Positions 26,401-33,242 of a DNA stretch of 33,825 nucleotides are shown one piece after another. The notes under the pieces were generated by a model that made no database searches, had not been told where the DNA came from, and was given only the letters and a program-made list of their open reading frames with translations. Positions within the stretch are counted from its first letter, which is position 1. Each line of letters opens with the position of its first letter. This DNA is from UBA6165 sp044233745. GTDB lineage: Bacteria > Bacteroidota > Bacteroidia > Flavobacteriales_D > Crocinitomicaceae. The stretch lies in contig JBIIJN010000020.1 of NCBI GenBank assembly GCA_044233745.1, forward strand, positions 1 through 33,825, in the 5' to 3' direction. The position numbers and the translations under genes were made by a program.

Positions 26401-29400
26401 GAGACATTCCACCTTTCCAAGCCACAAATATTGGTACTGTTAGTACACAAGGATTGTTTACAATCACTCCAACGTATGTTTTCAATGGTGTTAGCTGCAA
26501 CGGTCTAAATTCGAGCTTTACAATTCAAGTAAATCCTACACCAAACGTGAATCCAATCAGTGATGTTGTGGTTTGTAATCAGGCGTCAACAAATCAAATC
26601 AACATTAGCGGTTCAGGCACATCATACTCTTGGACAAATTCAAATACCACTATAGGTTTAGCTGCGACAGGAGGTTCAACGATTTCAAGCTTTGTTGGTC
26701 AGAATCCAAGCAACAGCATAACAAATACTGGAACCGTTACCATTACACCTTCCTTTGATGGACAAGGTTCAAGTTGTCCTGGTCAACCAGTGAGTTTTCA
26801 ATTTATCGTGAGCCCAACTCCAATTACAAATCCAATTTCAAATCAAACGATTTGTTTTAGCACACCAAGCACAGCAGTAACAATTTCTGGGACAGGAACG
26901 AGCTACAATTGGACAAATTCAAATGCTTCTGTCTGGCCAACATTGAGCGGCACAAATTCGATACCTTCTTTTATAGGAAACAACATAGGAACTTTGCCTA
27001 GCGATGGAACAAGTAATTTTACAATAACGCCGATATTTACTGTAAACAACATCAACTGTTCAGGTCCTACGTCGAATTTCACAATAACTGTTTTACCAAA
27101 CCCAACTGTTACTCAAGTCCCAGCGCAATCGATTTGTAACAACTCACTTTTCAATGGGCAAGTTTACACAGGAACGCATACAGCCTTAACTTGGAATAAC
27201 AACAACATAGGTACAGGGTTAGCCCCAACAGGCAATGGCAACTTACCGTCTTTTACAGGAACGAATCCATCAAATTCAGCTCCATTAACATCAGAAATTA
27301 CAGTAATTCCAACATATACGCACAACGGTTTGACTTGTTCAGGTGCAAATATGTTACACACGTTCGCTGTTTTACCAACCACTGTGATTCAAAACATACC
27401 AAACGTTGTTGTATGTAACGGGGTATTAACCAATCCTATTCCAATTACAACTGCTGGGACAAGTGTTCAGTGGTCTGCCAATCCAACAAGCATTGGCTTG
27501 GCTACTGGAAACGCATTCACAATTCCAGCATTCACTGCTACAAATACGAGTACTATAGTTGGTGCAACACCCATTGTTTCCACAGTCAATATAACACCGA
27601 CATACACAGATGCCTTGGGTACAAATTGTGTAGGAACGCCAAATTCATTTACAATTACTGTAAATCCTAGTCCTGTAATCACCGAAATTGCTGACTATAC
27701 TGTTTGTAACAATGGTGTTGTTTCTCAGTTCTTAACAACGAATATCCCGAGCGATGTGCAATGGTCTGCTAGTTTTAATCCTAATATAACTGGTGCTTCT
27801 ACAACGTTGCAAAATTCCAACTTGATAAACAACGGTCTGAATAACAGTTCAATGGTGCCACAACAATTGACTTACACTGCAAACGCAATATCAACACCTG
27901 CCGGGTGCCCAAGCCAACCCATGGACTTTGTAGTTAACTTGATGCCAAACATTGTGATGCTTAGTCAAAACAATTATGAGATTTGTACAGGAACTTCAGT
28001 TGCTGGTGTTTTCCAAGCCAATGTGCCGTCAAGTTTCAACTGGTTCGGAACAATCACAAACGGTGTGAACGGGATTAGCACAAGTATACAAACATCTGGA
28101 GCAATTACTGATACACCTATTAACACAACCACTTCTCCTCAACTCGTAATTTACAACGTGACTCCGACCTCATTAGATGGATCATGTGTTGGCACACCCC
28201 AAATTGTTTCTGTCTTAGTGAACCCACCTCCAGCCTTACTCAGCGCTACATCCTCAAGTGCATGTTCAAACTCTCCTGTGGGTTATAACTTTGTTGCCAA
28301 TCAAAGCGCATTATTTAACTGGTACGGTATTCCAAATCCTAACATTCAAGGTATAACCACCGCTGTTCAACAAAGTTCACAAATAACTGATGTGCTTATC
28401 AATAACTCTGGTTTACCACAAAATGTCACTTATTTCGTGACGATTACCTCCATTTCCGACAACAACTGTACTAGCCCAGCGATTCCAATTACAATTACCG
28501 TGAACCCACTACCAGTTGTTGATCCTATATCTTTAGCTTTATGTACAGGCTCTCAGTTCACTTTTAACTTAGAAGCATCGGAGCCATCGAATTTCCAATG
28601 GATTGGCATTAACAACATAAATGTTACTGGCGAAACACTTACTTTACAGACAAGTTCATTGATTCAAAACACTTTAACAAATAATACCTTCGATGTTCAA
28701 AACGTATTTTACAATATTATTCCAACTTCACAATCAACTGGATGTGTTGGTTTAATGGTGCAGCATACGGCAATTGTTAATCCTCTTCCGAATTTGACCT
28801 TTGCCTTACCAAACTTGCTTTGTGCTTTTAATGAATTACCCATAACAAACAATTCTTCTACACCACTTAATGTTATTTGGGATTTTGGCAACAACACACA
28901 ATCCATTGATTTCAATCCAGTTCTCTATTACGATACACCCGGTAATTATGTGATTACTTATTATGGTATTAATCCACTAACGGGTTGTGAAAACACAATT
29001 TTTGTGCCTATTACAATTAATGAATCACCTCCAGTAGATTTCTCTGTTAACGTAACCGAAGGATGCGTACCAGCGCTATTCGAATTTCAGAATACGGCAG
29101 AAAATCCAGGCTCAACATTACAATGGGACTTTGGAGATGGTGTTATTTCGAACGAACAAGGTATAACCGACCATTTTTACACAACTGCTGGCTGCTACGA
29201 CGTAACCCTTACTGCAACAGGCCCCAATGGTTGTCCGAACTCAATTACCTACGAGGACATGGTATGTGCCTACAATGTTCCTATAGCCGGGTTTATCGTA
29301 AATGACGCTATCCAATACAGTGATGTCAATGAGTTCATTTTTGAGAATTTGACCGTATTCGGTTCTACCTATTTTTGGGATTTCGGTGATGGAACAACCA

Positions 29401-29810
29401 CGAACGCTGTTAACCCAGCACATAGTTATCCAATTGAGCGCGATATATATCAGGTGATGCTGGTGGCATACAACGAGGCGGGGTGTACTGATACCACTTA
29501 CTTATCTGTGCAAGTCAAAGAGCGTTTAATTTTCTATGTACCCAATACCTTCACACCAGATGGCAATACGCGCAATCAGGAGTTCAAACCTATTTTCACT
29601 GCTGGTTACGATATATACACATATGAACTGGCTATTTTCAACCGCTGGGGCGAAATCATGTTCGAATCTTACAACGATGAATTTGGTTGGGATGGCACCT
29701 ATGGAGGTGAGGTGATGCAAGATGGCACTTATGTTTGGCGAATCAGATTCAGATTATTGGATGACGATGATTATCAAGAACACTATGGACATGTGAACTT
29801 GTTGAGGTAA
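20454..29810 (+). CDS. Giant T9SS type B surface protein with PKD and tandem Ig/PKD-like repeats
   Basis: About 3118 residues in one unbroken frame. The signal peptide MKKRYILSTLLLLFSSLTTV (then YSQ) fixes the start at 20454; an in-frame extension upstream to 20358 has no signal character. Several PKD domains come first (about residues 20-640, for example INWTFPGGSPA, IIVNWGDGSSNVY). Three Ig-like units with a YTPPxGxxG motif follow. Then come about 20 tandem units of about 94 residues (23148-28787), each with two cysteines and usually a YxWTN strand and a closing TITVNPTP strand. Three PKD domains (WDFGDG) and a CHU_C sorting domain (VPNTFTPDGNTRNQEFKP, IFNRWGEIMF, WDGTYGGEV) end the protein. 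This is the build of a long extracellular adhesin or stalk; ligand and role are unknown. A weak promoter match, TTTG-N19-TAGGTTTT, lies at 20391-20421. Confidence 0.9.
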   Translation: MKKRYILSTLLLLFSSLTTVYSQLTVSMSATPAAVTGVVNICDDGSVIFTSTSQNVPGGATINWTFPGGSPASASTIGPHAVAYNTPGTYTATLTINGQSTNLTVVVAPDPGNPVFQITPFLTNFGYSQDTSLTTGVISIYYCGNQYGLYNGNNVQFQMTVGAYPANHQIIVNWGDGSSNVYAGTVGTVSHSYNCTSNNQFTASVSVVGPSGCVTAGTFEIYSGTAPQIFITNNLSTHCIPEPYDFTLNANDIPGTSYQYVFSDNNGAATPISGPFPVNLEYEFAIHSCTQSATIPGPGGAPLTYNNAYAASILATNLCGESFLSIGPIYVSAMPVTDIDMPEYACVGEEVDIVNTSLLGMMVSPSGCNPLNQWYWTITPNSGYTINNGDLGDGAPPAWFFWTPGSESLNVTFNDYGTYAVQLIQANACGTDTLVDSICIVAPILADFTTSSLGGCTPAQISTTNTPYVPSCINNSALYNWSVLNAGSGVCPNEGVPPAYIGGTNSTSIEPQFQFNNPGIYDIQLISSLTNPIPGTLCQADTAVIQVTVTQGPNITFSPYAVCENAPITLINSVEDCYAGNTSFNWSFPSPPASISTSSIQQPTVTFSQPGTYPISVIVSNDCGTQNFPTSVIVHPSTAITITGPNGACVGNQISLNATLTGGATQGLWSVAPNIGSFNSVSLINTTYTPPPGYTGPLVFTFTTTNAPVQCGQVSQTHLVVYELNATANAGTYITLCENTPLNLNGAIGGAASSSTWSDNVGGAFSDINALNAIYIPPSNYTGPINFTLITNDPPGSCTAATANASVTVVPTTTITANSAVSTICQGGNVSITATPVGTFTGVQWTAPSGSFANANQANTTYTPPAGFSGVMNLTATTTGSAPCPAASALVPITVEPIATIANSSITICSGDQFTFTPNGAAPNILPLGTGFNWTIVPNGSITGASAYNGSPLTSISQTLINSASTPQTITYTVQPITTNTLACNGNPFTVTLTVLPVPQVNAIPNASYCSFVPANITFSGVATSYSWTNTEPLIGLAASGNGNINFTTSAVSTNTTGIITVTPNFTQGALTCSGASQTFQITILPAPTVSPVNNITICNNGLVNQINFNASLPGSTFNWTNSQTGINLAASGTGAINAFNATNAGNALLVANISVTATVNSCTGPSTPFTISVIPTANVTNASTSQTICNGQSTIAVNWTSSVTGFPTTYAWSILNTGSTITGFTASGTGNLPAFSLSNLQSTPGQLVVSVTPSVNGCPGNNFTYTINVNPTPVFSAIPAQTICGGQTFTTPIFNSTVAGTTYSWALQSPGSVPSTITGYPTNGTGNINGVPVLNSGTQAYTLVYNVTPTASGCVGVVQTFSLTINPSPDVTFSVPNQTICSAGQSAIVNLSSSTIGANFTWNVVPPAGITGLNVTSGTNSIPVYTLSNSTPLPITITFQAQATTSGGNACPGPIYNYTITVNPTPTVNAVNSLVVCNNAVVPTISFSGTGTQYNWNNNTIGVGLAPTGTGDITNWTALNNTNSPIVANLSVTPVYLNNGVSCAGIPTNFSITINPSGEVNTITNVVACNNSNVTPVIFSTNNLAGSTTYNWVNNTPSIGLVGSQNNVLQTPGFVGSNLTAVVSTGTVTVTPIYTNGGVSCNGPATNFDISILPTPTVNTLPNLSYCTGSPTNPITFSGTATSYNWTNSLPAIGLAASGTGSIPSFTATNGTSSPLDATIIVNPEYTFGNLTCQGTAGSFVISVNTGPTINALSDILVCSGTTIPQINFTGNANQYSWVMVGNNVGSAMTGNDFIPQFVATAGASTVFTATVTVTPGFNANGFVCTGTPITFTITVNPTPIVNPTNSITVCHNTAQPPINFSGTGTNYAWSASNASIGLIPPGSGNNTIPSFTAQNLLSGVNNVSTISVTPQFTANGLTCQGTANTFEYTVLYIPITNAVPNQELCNGSMTSAVNFTGNATSYSWTNNNPSIHPSSLSGGTGDIPPFQATNIGTVSTQGLFTITPTYVFNGVSCNGLNSSFTIQVNPTPNVNPISDVVVCNQASTNQINISGSGTSYSWTNSNTTIGLAATGGSTISSFVGQNPSNSITNTGTVTITPSFDGQGSSCPGQPVSFQFIVSPTPITNPISNQTICFSTPSTAVTISGTGTSYNWTNSNASVWPTLSGTNSIPSFIGNNIGTLPSDGTSNFTITPIFTVNNINCSGPTSNFTITVLPNPTVTQVPAQSICNNSLFNGQVYTGTHTALTWNNNNIGTGLAPTGNGNLPSFTGTNPSNSAPLTSEITVIPTYTHNGLTCSGANMLHTFAVLPTTVIQNIPNVVVCNGVLTNPIPITTAGTSVQWSANPTSIGLATGNAFTIPAFTATNTSTIVGATPIVSTVNITPTYTDALGTNCVGTPNSFTITVNPSPVITEIADYTVCNNGVVSQFLTTNIPSDVQWSASFNPNITGASTTLQNSNLINNGLNNSSMVPQQLTYTANAISTPAGCPSQPMDFVVNLMPNIVMLSQNNYEICTGTSVAGVFQANVPSSFNWFGTITNGVNGISTSIQTSGAITDTPINTTTSPQLVIYNVTPTSLDGSCVGTPQIVSVLVNPPPALLSATSSSACSNSPVGYNFVANQSALFNWYGIPNPNIQGITTAVQQSSQITDVLINNSGLPQNVTYFVTITSISDNNCTSPAIPITITVNPLPVVDPISLALCTGSQFTFNLEASEPSNFQWIGINNINVTGETLTLQTSSLIQNTLTNNTFDVQNVFYNIIPTSQSTGCVGLMVQHTAIVNPLPNLTFALPNLLCAFNELPITNNSSTPLNVIWDFGNNTQSIDFNPVLYYDTPGNYVITYYGINPLTGCENTIFVPITINESPPVDFSVNVTEGCVPALFEFQNTAENPGSTLQWDFGDGVISNEQGITDHFYTTAGCYDVTLTATGPNGCPNSITYEDMVCAYNVPIAGFIVNDAIQYSDVNEFIFENLTVFGSTYFWDFGDGTTTNAVNPAHSYPIERDIYQVMLVAYNEAGCTDTTYLSVQVKERLIFYVPNTFTPDGNTRNQEFKPIFTAGYDIYTYELAIFNRWGEIMFESYNDEFGWDGTYGGEVMQDGTYVWRIRFRLLDDDDYQEHYGHVNLLR
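23148..28787 (+). repeat. Array of about 20 tandem protein-level repeats inside the giant gene
   Basis: Units average about 280 bases. The common unit (15 copies, 23448-27671) reads roughly PTVN-x-I-x(5)-CNN ... FSGTGTSYNWTN-x(3)-IGLA-x-GTG-x-IPSFTATN ... VTPxYxxNGxxCxG ... FTITVNPT. A second subtype, with an NWxG strand, NITG and LINNxxxPQxVTYxV, is found once before the block (23148-23447) and four times after it (27672-28787). Copies are diverged at DNA level. They resemble the PKD-like/Ig-like domains common in Bacteroidota. Confidence 0.8.
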
Positions 29811-29824
29811 AAACAACATGCAAC

Positions 29825-29860
29825 AAAAAAGCGAGGCTGAATAATCAACCTCGCTTTTTT
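29825..29860. terminator. Bidirectional terminator between the giant gene and metK
   Basis: AAAAAAGCGAGG (29825-29836) pairs perfectly with CCTCGCTTTTTT (29849-29860) around a 12-base loop. The stem ends in a T run on either strand, so it serves both convergent genes. Confidence 0.9.
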
Positions 29861-29880
29861 ATATTTATCTAAACAAAATC

Positions 29881-31137
29881 TTACAAGCCAAATGCTGTCT
29901 TGATTTTGTCAACGTAATCTAGTTTCTCCCATGTGAACAATTCAACATCACGGATTAATACTGAGCCATCTGCACCTTTGAAAGTTTTAGAAACCACTTC
30001 ATTCTTGCGGCCCATGTGCCCATAAGCAGCAGTTTCAGAATACATTGGGTTACGCAATTTCAATCGTTGTTCAATGAAGTATGGACGCATATCAAAAATC
30101 TCAGAGATTTTCTTCGCCATATCGCCATCACTCATGCTCACCTTTGATGTGCCGTAAGTATCGATAAACAACCCACACGGCTCAGCAACACCAATGGCGT
30201 AAGAAACCTGTACCAAAACCTCATCACATAAACCAGCAGCAACCATGTTTTTAGCCATGTGGCGTGTAGCATAAGCTGCTGAGCGGTCAACTTTGGATGG
30301 GTCTTTTCCAGAGAAAGCACCACCACCATGAGCACCTTTTCCTCCGTAAGTATCCACGATAATTTTGCGACCAGTCAAACCAGTATCGCCATGAGGACCA
30401 CCAATCACAAACTTCCCAGTTGGGTTGATGTGATACGTGATGTCTGATGTGAACAAAGTTTGCAACTCTGGTTTCAATTTAGATTTCACACGTGGTATAA
30501 CGATGTTTATGATATCCGCTTTGATTTTAGCCAACATCGTATTGTCGTCAGCGAAATCGTCATGCTGCGTAGAAACCACGATGGTATCTATGCGCTGCGG
30601 TGCGTTATCATCAGAATATTCGATGGTTACTTGAGACTTAGAATCTGGACGCAAATAGCTAATTAGTTCTGGTTCGTATTTACGAATATGCGACAATTCT
30701 TGAAGAATTTTGTGCGATAAATCCAAAGCCAATGGCATGTAATTATCTGTTTCACGCGTGGCATAACCAAACATCATTCCTTGGTCTCCAGCCCCTTGAT
30801 CTTCTGGATTTGAACGGTCAACACCTTGGTTGATGTCTTGAGATTGCTCATGCAAAGCAGATAAAATACCACAAGAATTTGCCTCGAACATGTACTCTGA
30901 CTTGGTATAACCAATCTTGCGAATGGTATCGCGTGCAATGCTTTGAACATCCAAATAAGTGTTTGTTTTAATTTCGCCAGCCAAGACTACTTGACCTGTT
31001 GTAACTAAAGTCTCACACGCTACTTTTGAATTGGGGTCAAAAGCCAAAAAATGATCAATCAAAGCATCGGAAATTTGGTCTGAAACCTTGTCTGGGTGAC
31101 CTTCCGAAACTGATTCTGATGTAAATAGATATGCCAT
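29881..31137 (-). CDS. metK: S-adenosylmethionine synthetase MetK
   Basis: A 418-residue cytoplasmic enzyme that makes S-adenosylmethionine from methionine and ATP. Signature motifs are present: FTSESVSEGHPDKVSDQISD at the N-terminus with the catalytic His, GAGDQGMMFGYA (methionine/ATP loop), GPHGDTGLTGRKIIVDTYGG and GGGAFSGKDPSKVDRSAAY (phosphate-binding loop). Length and motifs are normal for the bacterial family. The upstream 160 bases show no recognisable SAM riboswitch. A weak -7 match (TACCTTCG, 31158-31165, minus strand) sits 20 bases before the ATG. It stands alone, divergent from the phosphatase and convergent with the giant gene. Confidence 0.97.
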   Translation of the reverse strand: MAYLFTSESVSEGHPDKVSDQISDALIDHFLAFDPNSKVACETLVTTGQVVLAGEIKTNTYLDVQSIARDTIRKIGYTKSEYMFEANSCGILSALHEQSQDINQGVDRSNPEDQGAGDQGMMFGYATRETDNYMPLALDLSHKILQELSHIRKYEPELISYLRPDSKSQVTIEYSDDNAPQRIDTIVVSTQHDDFADDNTMLAKIKADIINIVIPRVKSKLKPELQTLFTSDITYHINPTGKFVIGGPHGDTGLTGRKIIVDTYGGKGAHGGGAFSGKDPSKVDRSAAYATRHMAKNMVAAGLCDEVLVQVSYAIGVAEPCGLFIDTYGTSKVSMSDGDMAKKISEIFDMRPYFIEQRLKLRNPMYSETAAYGHMGRKNEVVSKTFKGADGSVLIRDVELFTWEKLDYVDKIKTAFGL

Positions 31138-31297
31138 TTCTTATATAAATTAGGGCGCGAAGGTAAGAATTTTTTTAGAAGCAGTTTAGCACTCATATTC
31201 GATAAAGTCAAAAAAAACAATTGAAGCGCAAGGATCTTAACAACGAGACAACATACCTTCACAAAAAAAGCCTTAGTTTAGCTGCAAAATTGTCAAA

Positions 31298-32701
31298 ATG
31301 AAGAGAAGAGATTTGTTGAAAAACACTGCGCTTGGTTCACTTGGATTGGGATTTGTAAACTCTTGCGCCTCATCAACGGTAATTTTTGATGATGTAAGTC
31401 CTTCAAAAACAACAAAAAACATCATTTTCATGGTGTCAGACGGCATGAGTCAGGGAACATTTGCTATGGCCGACTCACTTTCAAAAAGACAATTTGGCAA
31501 ACAAAGTGCTTGGTTGAATTTGAACTTGGACTCACGAGCAAAACGAGCGTTGATGGAAACATTTTCAGCCAATTCGTTGGTAACAGATTCAGCAGCTGGC
31601 GGTTCAGCTTGGGGAGGAGGAAAGCGCGTATTCAACGGGAGAATTAACCAAGACGAAGAAGGCAATTGTCACACCCCGATTTTGCAAAAATTTCAAAAAC
31701 TCGGCAAGGCAGTGGGCTGTGTTACTACAGTGCCAATTACCCACGCAACGCCAGCATCTTTCAGTGTTTGCAATGAAAGCAGAAGGAATCAAGCAGACAT
31801 TGCCAAACAATATCTAGAGCATAAATTTGATGTGATGTTGGGTGGTGGAACAGAATTTTTCGATAAAAACTTCCGCGAAGATGGGGAAGATTTGTTTGCA
31901 TCATTTTCAGAAAATGGTTTTGATGTTGTGCAAACCAAAAACGGTCTTGAAAGCATTTCGGCTTCGAATAAACCTGTTTTAGGTGTTTTCCATAAATCAG
32001 CATTGCCTTATACAATAGACCATTTGAACGACGCTGGCATGCGAGAAAACGTACCAACGCTCAGAGAAATGTCGCTTTTTGCCATCAACAAAATGAAAAA
32101 TAATCCAAATGGATTTGTGATGCAAATTGAAGGCGGAAAAGTGGATTGGGCTGCACATGGCAACGATTTGGGCGGATTGCTCTTTGACCAAATCGCCTTC
32201 GATGAAACAATTGAGGCTGTATTAGATTTTGCAAGAAAAGATGGCAACACATTGGTTATTATTACAACTGACCATGGCAATGCCAATCCAGGTTTGATGT
32301 ATGGCAAAAATGCAGACCAAAATTTTGACCGTTTACAGCGATTTAAACATTCTAATGAATGGGTGTTTTCACAAGTTTCACGCAATGTTACGAACTCAGA
32401 ATTTATTGAGTTGATGGAATTTGCACAAGCCATGGTTTTGAAAGAAGAAGAAGCCAAGTTGATTACTTCAGTCATCAATAATTTGAGCGAAGAAGATTTC
32501 AAATCACCCTACAAATTGCCCTTTATGCCCTTGGCGGAAATACAGCGCAATTACACTTCTGTTGGCTGGATTAGTGATGATCATTCTTCAGATTACGTGG
32601 AACTAACCATGTTTGGACCAGGAAGTAATATGCTGAAACCTTTTGTTAAAAACTACGAGCTTCATGATTTTATGTTGAAAGCGGCTGGAGTTTTGAAGTG
32701 A
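31298..32701 (+). CDS. Tat-exported alkaline phosphatase (PhoA family), probable lipoprotein
   Basis: A 467-residue protein. The N-terminus MKRRDLLKNTALGSLGLGF carries a twin-arginine motif and ends at VNSC, a plausible lipobox, so it may be a Tat-exported lipoprotein. The alkaline phosphatase fold is shown by the metal Asp48 in VSDGMSQGT, the nucleophile Ser98 in TDSAAGG, HATPASFSVC, the IEGGKVDWAAHGND metal motif, TTDHGN, and the late His in DDHSSDYVELTMFGPGS. These supply the two zinc sites and the magnesium site. It would release phosphate from phosphomonoesters in the periplasm or at the surface. The segment between the metal motifs is normal in length. No Pho box or phosphate genes are seen nearby. 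A weak -7 match (TAGTTTAG) is at 31274-31281. Confidence 0.93.
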   Translation: MKRRDLLKNTALGSLGLGFVNSCASSTVIFDDVSPSKTTKNIIFMVSDGMSQGTFAMADSLSKRQFGKQSAWLNLNLDSRAKRALMETFSANSLVTDSAAGGSAWGGGKRVFNGRINQDEEGNCHTPILQKFQKLGKAVGCVTTVPITHATPASFSVCNESRRNQADIAKQYLEHKFDVMLGGGTEFFDKNFREDGEDLFASFSENGFDVVQTKNGLESISASNKPVLGVFHKSALPYTIDHLNDAGMRENVPTLREMSLFAINKMKNNPNGFVMQIEGGKVDWAAHGNDLGGLLFDQIAFDETIEAVLDFARKDGNTLVIITTDHGNANPGLMYGKNADQNFDRLQRFKHSNEWVFSQVSRNVTNSEFIELMEFAQAMVLKEEEAKLITSVINNLSEEDFKSPYKLPFMPLAEIQRNYTSVGWISDDHSSDYVELTMFGPGSNMLKPFVKNYELHDFMLKAAGVLK

Positions 32702-32726
32702 TGTGAACCAAAAATGACTACTTTTG
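32692..32726 (+). promoter_or_regulatory. Promoter of the HMA-like lipoprotein gene
   Basis: TACTTTTG (32719-32726) matches TAnnTTTG. A TTTG lies 23 bases upstream (32692-32695), slightly long spacing, inside the end of the phosphatase gene. The -7 box ends 21 bases before the ATG at 32748 and overlaps a spurious upstream in-frame ATG. Confidence 0.5.
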
Positions 32727-32747
32727 TTATTCAATAAATATTCATTC

Positions 32748-33239
32748 ATGAAAAAGTTCGGACTTTTCATTTGGCTTTTCACCTTGTTACTCACCGCTTG
32801 CCAAACAGGTAGCACGGCTGACAATAAAGAAATCACTGACGAAGACATTGCACGCACTGTTGATGCTACTCATGTTGCTGAAATTGAGGTTACTGGAATG
32901 ACCTGCGAAATGGGTTGTGGTGGCGATATCAGAAAAGCACTTCGACATACTGGAGGTGTATCCAAAGTAGATTTTGATTTTGAGAGCGACCGAGAAGTAA
33001 ATGTGGCGCGCGTTTATTTTGATAATATTACCATTCAACCTGATGAATTGCGCAAAGTAATTGTAGGATTGAACAAAGGTCAATTTACTGTGGGACAGAT
33101 ACAAACAAGTGCTGTTTCTAGTGGTGATGTGACCAAAGAGAACAAAAAGAACAACGATTCTGGTTCAGGCGTTCAAATGAATAACCAAATGTTTTCAATC
33201 ACCGATGCATTAGGCGTGGTGGCTTCTTGGTTTTTGTAA
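32748..33239 (+). CDS. Lipoprotein with an HMA-like metal-binding domain
   Basis: A 163-residue protein with a lipoprotein signal (MKKFGLFIWLFTLLLTAC; lipobox LTAC, Cys18). Residues about 44-110 fit a heavy-metal-associated (HMA) beta-alpha-beta-beta fold: HVAEIEVTGMTCEMGCGGDI, RKALRHTGGVSKVDFDFESD and the later strand VARVYFDNITIQ. The metal loop is MTCEMGC, so the two cysteines are separated by three residues, not the usual two of CxxC copper chaperones. The C-terminal about 45 residues are polar and low in complexity. A periplasm-facing membrane-anchored copper- or other metal-binding role is likely from the fold; the metal is unknown. The aldehyde dehydrogenase gene starts three bases after its stop, so they are probably co-transcribed. 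Confidence 0.8.
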   Translation: MKKFGLFIWLFTLLLTACQTGSTADNKEITDEDIARTVDATHVAEIEVTGMTCEMGCGGDIRKALRHTGGVSKVDFDFESDREVNVARVYFDNITIQPDELRKVIVGLNKGQFTVGQIQTSAVSSGDVTKENKKNNDSGSGVQMNNQMFSITDALGVVASWFL

Positions 33240-33242
33240 TTG

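Noticed and set aside
23448..28787. CRISPR array or DNA-level tandem repeat
   Set aside because: The periodicity is about 280 bases, coding in one frame, and diverged at DNA level; it is a protein domain array.
31138..31297. Possible SAM riboswitch upstream of metK
   Set aside because: No hairpin set or conserved core typical of a SAM riboswitch is visible in the 160 bases, and the likely leader is very short.
32008..32502. Long antisense open frame opposite the alkaline phosphatase gene
   Set aside because: The plus strand carries every catalytic motif of the phosphatase; the antisense translation is Ser-rich with no domain and is a shadow of codon usage.
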